This document shows positions 25,045 through 34,261 of a stretch of DNA of 64,000 nt, in pieces (the stretch's first letter is position 1; each line of letters begins with the position of its first letter). The stretch comes from JABHCC01 sp034658635. Its GTDB lineage: Bacteria; Bacteroidota; Bacteroidia; Bacteroidales; UBA12481. Both the position numbers and the translations under genes were made by a program. A model generated the notes under the pieces. That model was not told the origin of the DNA. It made no database searches and was given only the letters and a program-made list of their open reading frames with translations. The DNA is taken from assembly GCA_034658635.1 (NCBI GenBank), contig JAYEFL010000097.1, positions 24,721 to 88,720 on the forward strand. Reading direction: 5' to 3'.

Positions 25045-26548
25045 ATCCTTCCTCCATTCGTTTAGTTCGAAGATTCCTATTGTATTGCATTCTGAATACC
25101 CCATAAATTATGATCAGGATAATAGGTAACAGGAAGTTTAAATACTTAAGGAATGCTTTCTTTCCGTCTTCAAGTTCCTTGTCCAGGGGCCTGGAGCTTA
25201 CTCCTTTAGTTCTGAGCTCAATTAATCCTGTATGGTCTGACAGGTAATCAATTGCATTAACCATTAGGCTAATATTATCATCACTTTGCTGACGGGCTTC
25301 TTGACCTTCTCCATTTACTGCAAAATCTCCATCTGCAATTACTACAATTTTTGATTCAGTATTGCCAACTAGTTTTCCTTCCAGCAGGCCTGCAACAGTT
25401 AGATTCTCAAGTGGAAAATCTCCCTCAACCCATTGACGGCTTACATCGAAATATACAGGAGAAGGCTGTGTCCCAGATTTCTCGGAAGTCCAGAGTAATC
25501 GAGTAAAGACTTTCGTGGTATCACCGGTATATGTAAGACTACTGGCAAAAGGCAGTAGAACAGTTTCTAGTCCGTCAGAGACAGGATGCTGGGCAAAACC
25601 CGTTATTATTGGAAGGTAATAAAAAGGAACCTGTGTAGTATAACTAAAAACTCCCTGCTGTTGCCTGACTGATATTCTTGCACATCTTGCGTCAACAATA
25701 AAATTGTTTTCCACAATTAACCCTTTGGATGTCAACCAGGTTTCGAGTCCTGTGCTTACAGAGGAGCCCCTGGCATTAGTGAGGTCACCTTCTACCCGGT
25801 TCATGGCCAGGAAGATATTGCCACCTCGTCCCAGAAAACGATCTAGTTGAGCAATATGTTTTGCAGGAAATGAATCTTTCGGTGCAACAATTGCTATAGT
25901 CTGATAATCTGCCAAAGCATCGACTGAATCGCTTAATTCAACAGGTTCAACAAAATATAGAATATTCAGTGAATTCATCGCTTGAGGAAAGGCATTAATA
26001 GTTGGCTCTCCATGGCCCTGTAATAAACCAATAATGGGTTTACTGAAAACTGAGATTTTCTTTATAGTAGAAGACAAAGCATATTCCATTGCTACACCTG
26101 GCTGCATAAAAGGAATAACTTCAGATGATTCACCCATTGAGATAACCGCTCCCAGGAAAACTTTTTGTTGCTTAGCCTGATCTTTTTCACGAACTGTTGC
26201 AATAACAGGCTGAATGCCAGCAGCTATAGCTTCTTGTTCCGTAATTTCATTTGCACTTGGATCTACAAATTCGTATACCACCATTCCTTTAGAAAGGTTG
26301 CTGTATTCAACTAGCAATTCTTTAAAATCACGTTTAGTTTTTGCCATTTGAGCAGGTACATCATTGCTGAAATAAGCAGTAACAGTGACAGGTTCTTCAA
26401 GATTCCTGACAATGTCTTTAGTAGCATTGCTGAGGGTATATTGTTTATCTTCAGTCAGGTCAAGACGTAAAAACAGATTGTCTGACAAAATGTTTACTAA
26501 AACCAGAATGCCGATTACAATCAATATATATGTTGTTGTTCTTTTCAT
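25037..26548 (-). CDS. gldG: GldG-like auxiliary subunit of an ABC transporter
   Basis: A protein of about 503 residues: an N-terminal membrane helix (TTYILIVIGILVLVNIL), a large periplasmic domain with a DUF4350/Gldg-type Rossmann-like core (ISVFSKPIIGLLQGHGEP, LDRFLGRGGNIFLAMNRVEG, VVIADGDFAVNGEG), and a C-terminal helix (FLLPIILIIIYGVFRM). This architecture is that of GldG and relatives that pair with GldF permeases and a GldA ATPase. In gliding Flavobacteria the complex supports motility, but elsewhere similar operons have no proven role. The ATG at 26548 is preferred to an upstream GTG. The downstream DUF4340 gene overlaps it. Confidence 0.8.
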   Translation of the reverse strand: MKRTTTYILIVIGILVLVNILSDNLFLRLDLTEDKQYTLSNATKDIVRNLEEPVTVTAYFSNDVPAQMAKTKRDFKELLVEYSNLSKGMVVYEFVDPSANEITEQEAIAAGIQPVIATVREKDQAKQQKVFLGAVISMGESSEVIPFMQPGVAMEYALSSTIKKISVFSKPIIGLLQGHGEPTINAFPQAMNSLNILYFVEPVELSDSVDALADYQTIAIVAPKDSFPAKHIAQLDRFLGRGGNIFLAMNRVEGDLTNARGSSVSTGLETWLTSKGLIVENNFIVDARCARISVRQQQGVFSYTTQVPFYYLPIITGFAQHPVSDGLETVLLPFASSLTYTGDTTKVFTRLLWTSEKSGTQPSPVYFDVSRQWVEGDFPLENLTVAGLLEGKLVGNTESKIVVIADGDFAVNGEGQEARQQSDDNISLMVNAIDYLSDHTGLIELRTKGVSSRPLDKELEDGKKAFLKYLNFLLPIILIIIYGVFRMQYNRNLRTKRMEEGYV

Positions 26549-26567
26549 TATCACTCTGTTTTATTAA

Positions 26568-27287
26568 TTATCTTTTTTTCCTGACCATGACAAATTCAGC
26601 TGATGCTAATCCTAAGGCGATTAAACTCAAGAAATAAATCAGGTCTTTAGTGTCAACCACTCCTCTTGAAATCGACTCAAAGTGAGTGCTCAGACTTAAA
26701 TAATTGAGAACATTACCAATTATGCCAGTGAAATTTGCTGAAAGAATTCCGAACAAAATATGGAACATAATTCCTATTAGTAAGGCTAAAAGGAAGCCAA
26801 CAATTTGATTATTAGAAATGCTACTGGCAAATAATCCAATAGCAATATATGAACCAGACATTAATAAAAGTCCTAGATAACCAGTCCAAACAGCTCCATG
26901 GTCAATAGGGCCAAGAGTAGCAACTGTAATGTAATAGGGTAATGTAAATGCCAAAGCAATAGCTATTAAAAGCCATGTTGACAAGAATTTACTAGTAATA
27001 ACCTGCCAATAACTAACAGGTTTTGTCATTAATAATTCAATGGTTCCGGAACGATTTTCCTCAGCAAGCTGTCCCATAGTAAGGCCAGGGATAAAGAAGA
27101 ATAATGACCAATAAGCAATGCCAAAGAATGATTGCAAACTGGCTTGTCCGACCATAAAAATATCGGCTCCGCTTATCCAGGTGAAAAAACCGCTGAAACC
27201 GAGGAATGCCACCAATAACATATAGGCCATCAAAGAATTAAAAAAGCTTCTTAATTCACGACGTGCCAATATCCAAATTTCTTTCAT
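26568..27287 (-). CDS. gldF: GldF-like ABC transporter permease
   Basis: A 239-residue permease of the ABC-2 type with six hydrophobic segments. The N-terminal WILARRELRSFFNSLMAY motif precedes the first helix, and the cytoplasmic loop has EENRSGTIELLMTKPVSYWQ, the coupling region typical of GldF/NosY permeases. It sits between the ATPase (24 bases upstream) and the GldG-like gene (19 bases downstream). It should form the membrane channel of that complex. The substrate is unknown. Confidence 0.83.
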   Translation of the reverse strand: MKEIWILARRELRSFFNSLMAYMLLVAFLGFSGFFTWISGADIFMVGQASLQSFFGIAYWSLFFFIPGLTMGQLAEENRSGTIELLMTKPVSYWQVITSKFLSTWLLIAIALAFTLPYYITVATLGPIDHGAVWTGYLGLLLMSGSYIAIGLFASSISNNQIVGFLLALLIGIMFHILFGILSANFTGIIGNVLNYLSLSTHFESISRGVVDTKDLIYFLSLIALGLASAEFVMVRKKR

Positions 27288-27310
27288 GGTACTATCTTTA
27301 TTTCAGTATT

Positions 27311-28237
27311 TTACTTCATTGTTAGTTCTCGGAAGATATCCTCCAGCTTGGTTTCAACAGGAGTAATTTCCGTAAGTATCCAGGATTTCTCAACACACAG
27401 ATTGAATACTGACCTTCGGGAGCTCATATTCGATTTGCTTTGAATTTCAAATCTATTGTCTTCATCCAACAGGTCAACTGTGTCAACTGAATCAAGAGCC
27501 TTAACAGCATCGAAAATAGTGTTCTTATCACCATCTTCGATAGTGAGTTTCAGAATCTCCTGCCCTTGTGCCTGCTTTCTAAGATCATTTGAAGTACCAT
27601 CAGCAACGATTTGTCCTTTGTTAATAATCAGGATTCTGTCACAAGTAGCTTCTACTTCAGCCAAAATATGAGAGCTCAGGATCACAGTCTTTTCCCGACC
27701 AATGGTTTTAATCAATTCCCTGATTTCGATAATCTGGTTAGGATCAAGGCCAGAGGTAGGCTCATCAAGAATTAATACCTCAGGATCATGAATCAGAGCC
27801 TGAGCCAGGCCTACTCTTTGCCTGTATCCTTTTGATAATTCATTGATTTTTTTATGTTTCTCACCTTCAAGGCCACAAACTCTAACCATTTCCAAAATTC
27901 TGCCCTTGACATGTTCCTTCTTAATGCCCTGGATTTCAGCTACAAATTTCAAATAATCCAGAACTGGCATATCACCATAAAGAGGGTTTTGTTCAGGCAA
28001 ATAACCTATTTGCTTTTTAACATTTTCAGCTTCATCAGACACAGAGTAATCACCAACGTGAATTGTTCCGGATGTTGGGGTCAGGTATGAAGTGATAGCT
28101 TTCATAGTAGTGGTTTTTCCAGCACCATTAGGGCCAAGAAATCCAAGTACTTCTCCAGTCTTTACCTGGAATGAAATATTATCTACTGCACGTTGTGAAC
28201 CGTAAACTTTTGTGAGATTCTCAACAAGTATATCCAT
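27311..28237 (-). CDS. gldA: GldA-like ABC transporter ATP-binding protein
   Basis: A 308-residue ABC ATPase. Walker A is GPNGAGKTTT (near 36), the Q-loop is in GYLPEQNPLYGDMPV, the signature is LSKGYRQRVGLAQAL, Walker B is VLILDEPTSGLDP, and the switch His is in ILSSHILAEVEATCDRI. A C-terminal domain of about 80 residues follows, as in GldA. It is the first gene of the ATPase-permease-GldG-DUF4340 operon and powers the complex. Gliding itself is not shown by this window, so the Gld names are by similarity only. Confidence 0.85.
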   Translation of the reverse strand: MDILVENLTKVYGSQRAVDNISFQVKTGEVLGFLGPNGAGKTTTMKAITSYLTPTSGTIHVGDYSVSDEAENVKKQIGYLPEQNPLYGDMPVLDYLKFVAEIQGIKKEHVKGRILEMVRVCGLEGEKHKKINELSKGYRQRVGLAQALIHDPEVLILDEPTSGLDPNQIIEIRELIKTIGREKTVILSSHILAEVEATCDRILIINKGQIVADGTSNDLRKQAQGQEILKLTIEDGDKNTIFDAVKALDSVDTVDLLDEDNRFEIQSKSNMSSRRSVFNLCVEKSWILTEITPVETKLEDIFRELTMK

Positions 28238-28337
28238 ATTGAAAATTATTGATTTTTATTTTCAGGAGTACAAAAAAACAAACTATAGTGAAATATCTAA
28301 AGGCGTACTTGATGTTATTAACTACAAATAACACTAA

Positions 28338-29666
28338 TTAACACTCGGACTTCAGTGAAATTTGAAACACAGTTGAAGTGTCTCTGGTAATTTTAAAACG
28401 ATCATCCATTCGTAAGCCCATAAGCCAAATAATATCTTCCCCTGAGCAAAGAATCCATATTTTATCTTTTTTGTGCCTGGGGATCTTTTCATCGATAAAA
28501 AAATCACTTAATTTTTTAGCCTTGCTCATTCCCAATGGGTAAAAATAATCCCCTGGAATCCACCTTCTTAGCTTTAAGGGAAAAACAATCTTTTCAAGAT
28601 CAATATCAGCGGTGTTAAGATCACTGGAAATACTATGCATAGAAATAGGTATTTCTGACATTTCCAATTTGACAGGAATTGAGATTGATTTAGCTGAAAC
28701 ATTAAGTAGATATTCACTCACAATTTTAATATTCCGGATTGTCAGAAAGATAAATTCTCTGTCTTTTATCAGAGAATACCTTTCTGAGTTGAATTGTTTG
28801 CCAGGAGGATCAGTCAAACAATTGATCAGAGACCTCACTTGATCAGTATTAAATCCATATCCTGATAAAAGCTTGAAAAGGAACCAATGAATTTGAGGAA
28901 GCTCAAGCAATTTATTTATTGATAATTTTATTTCATTATCATCATGTTTGACGATTATTTCCTCAATCTCGACAAACCGTTGGTCTAGAACCTCCTGTTC
29001 CTCTTTGAAGTTCTCAATATTTGACAAAACAGTTTTCGAAAAGGAAGGATTAATCTTATTAAATTCAGGGGTGATTATGTGCCGGATTCTATTTCTGGTA
29101 TAATCAGTCTTCAGGTTACTTGAGTCTTCTCTGAAAGCCACTTTATTATTATCAGCATATGACAAGATACTTTTACGATTGGTACAGAGTAAGGGACGAC
29201 GAATATTTCCGCTTTTTGCCTTAATGCCTGTTAGTCCTCTTAGTCCTGTACCTCTGGCCAGGTTTATAAGCAGAGTTTCTACAGAGTCATCTCCCTGATG
29301 AGCCAAAATTATGTAATCGTATTTCTCAGATGCTCTTAGTGATTCAAACCATGTATACCGAAGATCACGAGCTGCCATTTGTATGGACAATCCATTTTCA
29401 TCAGCATATTCACGGGTATTAAAACCTTGACAATAAAAGGGAATGTTAAGCTGTGTTGCTAATGATCTGACAAATACTTCATCCTCATCAGATTCGGATC
29501 CTCTAAGCTGAAAGTTGCAGTGAGCTATACCGCAAGTGTACCCGAGACCAGATAAAACGTTCAGACACACCATCGAATCAACTCCTCCACTAACTGCAAT
29601 AAGAAGACGAGCAGAAGGTGAGAAAAGGTTATAATCTTTTATATACTTTTTTATTTGTCCTAGCAT
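28338..29666 (-). CDS. tilS: tRNA(Ile)-lysidine synthase
   Basis: Uses ATP and lysine to convert C34 of the CAU-anticodon tRNA-Ile to lysidine, so that it reads AUA codons. The 442-residue protein has the PP-loop SGGVDSMVCLN near residue 25, the conserved LAHQGDDSVETLLINLARGTG (near 120), and the REDSSN and NRIRHIITP motifs near 165 and 180. A C-terminal TilS domain covers about 365-440 (LKLRRWIPGDYFYPLGM). It follows the oxidoreductase gene by eight bases. It is relevant to the unusual ATA start proposed for infC only as coincidence, since initiation uses a different tRNA. Confidence 0.94.
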   Translation of the reverse strand: MLGQIKKYIKDYNLFSPSARLLIAVSGGVDSMVCLNVLSGLGYTCGIAHCNFQLRGSESDEDEVFVRSLATQLNIPFYCQGFNTREYADENGLSIQMAARDLRYTWFESLRASEKYDYIILAHQGDDSVETLLINLARGTGLRGLTGIKAKSGNIRRPLLCTNRKSILSYADNNKVAFREDSSNLKTDYTRNRIRHIITPEFNKINPSFSKTVLSNIENFKEEQEVLDQRFVEIEEIIVKHDDNEIKLSINKLLELPQIHWFLFKLLSGYGFNTDQVRSLINCLTDPPGKQFNSERYSLIKDREFIFLTIRNIKIVSEYLLNVSAKSISIPVKLEMSEIPISMHSISSDLNTADIDLEKIVFPLKLRRWIPGDYFYPLGMSKAKKLSDFFIDEKIPRHKKDKIWILCSGEDIIWLMGLRMDDRFKITRDTSTVFQISLKSEC

Positions 29667-29674
29667 CAGACTTG

Positions 29675-30679
29675 CTAATCAGTATCATGAAGGTTTAACA
29701 AAATTTTCCCCCGACTTTTCTTTAAATTCATAATGTCAAGGTACGATTGTAGTTTGTTCAATCCTATTTCCACAACAGTTGCTTCCGGGTTTGCTGGTTT
29801 CCATTTTGTGGCAAGAAGATTCCATAGCTTAGTTCTGAGCTGCATTGGAGTATCCTGTGTGCCTATGCCTAAAAGATTAATTCCATTAAGTATAAAAGGG
29901 AATACTGTTGTATTTAGTTCAGCACCTTCAATATTTCCCACCGCCACAACATTCCCACCATAAGAAGTGCATTTAAGAATAGTTGCCAAAGTGTTTCCTC
30001 CAACAACATCAAAAGCCCCGGCCCATTTTGGTTTCAGCAGAACTCTGCCACTGCGATCATTAGTTTGTTCAGAATCTATAACATCAGAGGCTCCCAAAGA
30101 TTTCAGGTATTCTGTGTCATCAGCAATTTTTGATACAGCAGCCAAAACCCTGAATCCAAGTTTAGCCATAATCATCACTGCCATTCCTCCAACAGCTCCG
30201 CGTGCTCCTGTAACCAAAACTGGCCCCATTGCTGGTGTCTGCCCGTTTTTAATCATAGCATATATTCCCTGTGCAGCAGTCAAACCAGCTGTGCCAAAAA
30301 ACATGCTCTCTCTCAGTGATAGCTGAGAGGGCAAAGGTACAATCCAATTTCCCGGAACTCTGATATATTGCCCGAACCCTCCAGGTGTATTCATGCCCAA
30401 ATCGTAGGAAGTAACAATTACTTTTTGGCCTGAGAGGAATTCAGGATTGGATGAGCTTTCAATAATTCCAGCAGCATCAATTCCGGGTGTGTGTGGATAA
30501 TTTCGTGTTACCCCTCTATGACCCTTTGCCGATAAAGCATCTTTATAATTGAGCCCAGAGTATAATACCCTGATCAAGACTTCATTATCAGGTAGTTCAG
30601 CAATGTTTTTTACTTTGATCAGACCAATATGGTCCTCGCCGACTTCCTGAACCTCGTAACACTTGAATTGTTGATCCAT
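29675..30679 (-). CDS. YhdH/YhfP-family quinone oxidoreductase (AcuI-like)
   Basis: A 334-residue medium-chain dehydrogenase/reductase without the zinc ligands of alcohol dehydrogenases. Landmarks are SGLNYKDALSAKGHRGVTR near residue 42, PHTPGIDAAGII, the dinucleotide-binding VLVTGARGAVGGMAV near 155, and GAFDVVGGNTLATILK near 220. This matches the YhdH/YhfP or acrylyl-CoA reductase AcuI group, which reduces acrylyl-CoA or related enones with NADPH. It is packed between an M6 protease gene (10 bases) and tilS (8 bases), so all three are probably cotranscribed despite unrelated functions. Confidence 0.87.
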   Translation of the reverse strand: MDQQFKCYEVQEVGEDHIGLIKVKNIAELPDNEVLIRVLYSGLNYKDALSAKGHRGVTRNYPHTPGIDAAGIIESSSNPEFLSGQKVIVTSYDLGMNTPGGFGQYIRVPGNWIVPLPSQLSLRESMFFGTAGLTAAQGIYAMIKNGQTPAMGPVLVTGARGAVGGMAVMIMAKLGFRVLAAVSKIADDTEYLKSLGASDVIDSEQTNDRSGRVLLKPKWAGAFDVVGGNTLATILKCTSYGGNVVAVGNIEGAELNTTVFPFILNGINLLGIGTQDTPMQLRTKLWNLLATKWKPANPEATVVEIGLNKLQSYLDIMNLKKSRGKILLNLHDTD

Positions 30680-30689
30680 TCTGACATAT

Positions 30690-33600
30690 TTAGTGTATAA
30701 CAGTCAGGGTTGAATTCCAATTTTTTCTCCCGTCTGAAACCTGGATAAAATAAAACCCATCAGGGAAATGCCGGGAGTTAATCTGGTAACTGTTATTATT
30801 ATCCAAAGTTAAGGATTGTTTGAAAACTGTCTGACCGGAATAATTTCGAATAAAAATATCAATTTCTCCTTTCAGGATTCCCTCATAGATGATAGTTATC
30901 CAATCATGGGCAGGGTTAGGATAAAGCTTCCAACTGTTTGACTTATTCCAGGATTTATCAAAGGAAGTATCCAGAACTGTAAATTCCCTGACCGTTTGAT
31001 TATTTTGCTCTGATGATTCCGTTATTAGGTTACTTGCATCTGCAACAGCAATGAAATAGTAGCTTCGGGGCAAAGATTCCTCAGGAATTATATATGAGGA
31101 AATGAATTCCTCACTTTGACCACTTTGTAAAGTTCCGATTATATAGCTGTCAATGATTTCGTCATTGAGATCAGCCTGGGTGTCATCTGACAAAAGAATC
31201 TTAAGCTCAGATTCTCCTGCTGTCCCTGTTTCCTGGTTTGTTACTACTGCCACAATCCCAGCTACTTCTCCAGCTTTGTATTCCATCTTATCGGCACTCA
31301 GTTGAGCTATAAGATCTACTTCATTATATACGCTTAACTGACGGTATATCTGATTATTTTCAGGATTACTGTCATTCTCCAGCTGTGCCGGGTCAGCATA
31401 AACATGCAAATAGTAGTTTGCTTCATTTGTTCCAACAGGAATCTCAACATTGTCATTAATCAGCCTTGTTTCTCCAGGAGCCATACTGACTATGCTAAGT
31501 GTGCCAAGCATCAGGTCAGATTCGTGAATATCAATAGTTTCTGATAAAATAAAATATATGTTAAAATCAGGACTTGTCACAATTCCCAGATTGTCAACTG
31601 TGAAACTCAGATTCAGTAAGTTCCCATCCTTGATAAAATCAGGGGTCAAGTGTAAGTTAGTAAGTCTTATATCTTCCTGAGTCAGAACTTCTAAGCCAGT
31701 ATAGTCTTCATTATTTGATTCGTTTGACTCTGGTACTGTTTCATTTCCATCTGAAAGGAATACCAAAAAATATTGCCCCGGGGCGATATCAGAAGTAACA
31801 GTAAAAGCATCATTGAAACTGAAATCTTCTCCCTGGGCAAGTCCAGGTATGTTGTAAGTCCTTATTGAAAGATCGTTTGAGTCGAAAGATCTGTCTTCTG
31901 ACAAAGCAACTAATAATTCGCATTGAGCAGAAGTGCGGTTACCAATATTTGAAATCAATGCAACAATATTGGTGTTTTGACCTGCTACAACTTGATCAGG
32001 ATTTGATACAACATGAGTAATCTGCAAGTCGGGATATGAAGCACGAATATTTATTGATCTGAAACTGATATTATTATCATCATGCACTTCCTCTATTTCA
32101 TTTTCTTTATCAACAAAAACAAGAATGAAATATGCTCCTGTACTCAAATCATCAGGTATAGTTGCGGAATAAGCAAAGCTTTCTTGAGCCGATGGCTCAA
32201 GGCTTGAGACGCTAAAAGTACCAAGTTCTGTATCATTGGCATCGAAATTTGAATCAGCTGAAAGAAAAATCCATGCATTTGTTGAGGCTCCGGTGTCTAT
32301 GCCTTGGTTCTTAATGAACCCACTTATTTCAACGATAGATCCTGCATCAGCCGACAGAGGAGCAATACTAAGGCTATGAACAATCAAATCAGGCAGGAAC
32401 TCAACAATGTCTGCAGATACAAAGTTGCTTAATCCAGATTCACCATCAGGACCAGTATAAACGGCTGTCATGTAGTAGTTGTAGGTTCCGGTGGATAGCC
32501 CGGCATCACGGTAGGAAATTGTTGAAGGGTCATAAAGAATATCTAGCAAACTACCATTACGGTATATTTTCAAAGCACTTAGCGTTGCTCCTCCATCCTC
32601 GGGTAAATCCCAATTCAAATCGATATAGTCTGCTCCTGAAGTGGCTGTGAGATTTCTTGGTGGATTAAAGCTTAGAGTTGTGAAGCTAACATCAAAAGAA
32701 ATTGTTGCGCCAGCTGATCCGATATTTGAAATATTCAAACCTCCTGGTGAGCCATCCATTAAAAATGAAGAAGGAGTGGTGGCGTCATTTATTTCAGTTC
32801 TTCCAGTTCCTGAAGAATAATGAGCTGAATAGATACTGCCATTCTCAGTGCTTGTGCCATTTGGTCTGTATATATAGATTTCATCCGGTGGCCCATTAGC
32901 GTTTCCGTTGAGAGAGGCGTTGATGCGATATATTATTAATCCGTTACCTACTACGCTTGTTTCAAATCGGCCTTCTGCTTTACGGTATTCAACAACAAAG
33001 AATTCGGACGAGTTTGGAGAACTAATTTTGTAAGCTGCAAAAGGATCTGATGCCAGAGATGATAGAGTGTAGGTACCTTCAGTTGTTATTTCAGGAATAG
33101 AACTGAACCATTCTCCATAGCGCATCTTCATATATGCACCCATGTGTTGGGGAGGTGTTCTGTTGTTAGACATGATATCCCAGGGTCCAACAGGTGTAAT
33201 ATCATTATCATCATACCTATACAGGTCAGGTGCACCAAGGCTGTGAAACATTTCATGACAAAGAACACTTACACCAAAGGCCTGCGATAATTGAAAGTTA
33301 TAATTCCATACTCTGGCTCCTGAAATTCGTACATCAATGCTATATAATGCCCACATATGAGGCCATAACAATTCTGCCCATCCTTCTGTGTTGCCTTGAA
33401 TTATGTATGCTATGTTATCAACATAGCCATCATTGTCCAAATCGAAATCCAAACCGGTTGCTTCGATTGCTGCAGTAACTGCTTCAGTTGCATTTTTAAG
33501 CAATGTATGTTCTCGTTCTTTCCTCTGAGTATCACCATCATAACCATTAGTATTTGTTGTTGCATCATAGGTCTTGTAGTAAGATCTTTCATGAGAGTCC

Positions 33601-34184
33601 TGGTATGATACAACAGTTGATCCTCCGGTTTCAGGGAAAAGACTGGTGTTAATGGTCAATTGATCATCTGAGACTTCCTTGAAGTACTCGTACATTGATA
33701 CCATATTTTTGCCATTGAAGGCATCGTCATAATAACTTTTTTGAGTTGTATATTCAGACTGATCACTAAACCTGATAAAGATTACAATATTATTCAAGGT
33801 TCCCGTTGTAGTAGTTCCATTAAAACCTTTAAGATTCGGAATGTGAAACTTGCTCCTGCGCATTTCAGCTACTTTGGATGACGATATATTAAGCTTGGGT
33901 CGCAATCCGGAATCAGATGGATAATGAATACCAGGGATTAGATTTGTAGGAACTAATTCGTCATTTACAAGGTCAGCGTAAACAAAGAAGCCAGTATTCT
34001 TGTTCCGAATAATGGTGTAGTTCTCAGCATCGTGCAGCCAGTTATAGTATTCATCTCCTGTAGCAAAACACTGAATAGTTGTTCCATCCGGTTGAGTAAT
34101 TTCCTGAGGGACATTTTCTAAATATGCTGCCGATAATGACAAACTGTACATTAAAACTGCAAAAATAGCTAGTGAATATTTCAT
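30690..34184 (-). CDS. Secreted M6-type metalloprotease with CARDB repeats and T9SS sorting tail
   Basis: An 1164-residue exported protease. It has a signal peptide (1-20), a propeptide, and an M6 (immune inhibitor A-like) catalytic domain about 125-500 with the zinc motif HEMFHSLG (His310, Glu311, His314) and a Met-turn WDIMSNN. A fibronectin III-like module (about 505-595) follows, then four CARDB-like repeats (about 600-1065, each with a variation on NNISFRSINI or ESNNEDYTGL). The last 85 residues begin WKLYPNPAHDWITI and form a type A T9SS sorting domain. It should be exported through T9SS and anchored at the surface or released. It heads an operon with an oxidoreductase and tilS. Confidence 0.88.
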   Translation of the reverse strand: MKYSLAIFAVLMYSLSLSAAYLENVPQEITQPDGTTIQCFATGDEYYNWLHDAENYTIIRNKNTGFFVYADLVNDELVPTNLIPGIHYPSDSGLRPKLNISSSKVAEMRRSKFHIPNLKGFNGTTTTGTLNNIVIFIRFSDQSEYTTQKSYYDDAFNGKNMVSMYEYFKEVSDDQLTINTSLFPETGGSTVVSYQDSHERSYYKTYDATTNTNGYDGDTQRKEREHTLLKNATEAVTAAIEATGLDFDLDNDGYVDNIAYIIQGNTEGWAELLWPHMWALYSIDVRISGARVWNYNFQLSQAFGVSVLCHEMFHSLGAPDLYRYDDNDITPVGPWDIMSNNRTPPQHMGAYMKMRYGEWFSSIPEITTEGTYTLSSLASDPFAAYKISSPNSSEFFVVEYRKAEGRFETSVVGNGLIIYRINASLNGNANGPPDEIYIYRPNGTSTENGSIYSAHYSSGTGRTEINDATTPSSFLMDGSPGGLNISNIGSAGATISFDVSFTTLSFNPPRNLTATSGADYIDLNWDLPEDGGATLSALKIYRNGSLLDILYDPSTISYRDAGLSTGTYNYYMTAVYTGPDGESGLSNFVSADIVEFLPDLIVHSLSIAPLSADAGSIVEISGFIKNQGIDTGASTNAWIFLSADSNFDANDTELGTFSVSSLEPSAQESFAYSATIPDDLSTGAYFILVFVDKENEIEEVHDDNNISFRSINIRASYPDLQITHVVSNPDQVVAGQNTNIVALISNIGNRTSAQCELLVALSEDRSFDSNDLSIRTYNIPGLAQGEDFSFNDAFTVTSDIAPGQYFLVFLSDGNETVPESNESNNEDYTGLEVLTQEDIRLTNLHLTPDFIKDGNLLNLSFTVDNLGIVTSPDFNIYFILSETIDIHESDLMLGTLSIVSMAPGETRLINDNVEIPVGTNEANYYLHVYADPAQLENDSNPENNQIYRQLSVYNEVDLIAQLSADKMEYKAGEVAGIVAVVTNQETGTAGESELKILLSDDTQADLNDEIIDSYIIGTLQSGQSEEFISSYIIPEESLPRSYYFIAVADASNLITESSEQNNQTVREFTVLDTSFDKSWNKSNSWKLYPNPAHDWITIIYEGILKGEIDIFIRNYSGQTVFKQSLTLDNNNSYQINSRHFPDGFYFIQVSDGRKNWNSTLTVIH

Positions 34185-34205
34185 ATGTGTTTAACAAATA
34201 AAAAC

Positions 34206-34231
34206 AAGGGAGGTTTCAATAACCTCCCTTT
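34206..34231 (-). terminator. Hairpin after the DPP III-like gene
   Basis: AAGGGAGGTT and AACCTCCCTT form a 10-bp G/C-rich stem with a short loop; on the minus strand it is followed by GTTTTTATTTG. It would end transcription of 34262-35908 before the M6 protease gene starts. Confidence 0.65.
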
Positions 34232-34261
34232 AAGTTTTTTAATAATAAATAGATAGATCGT

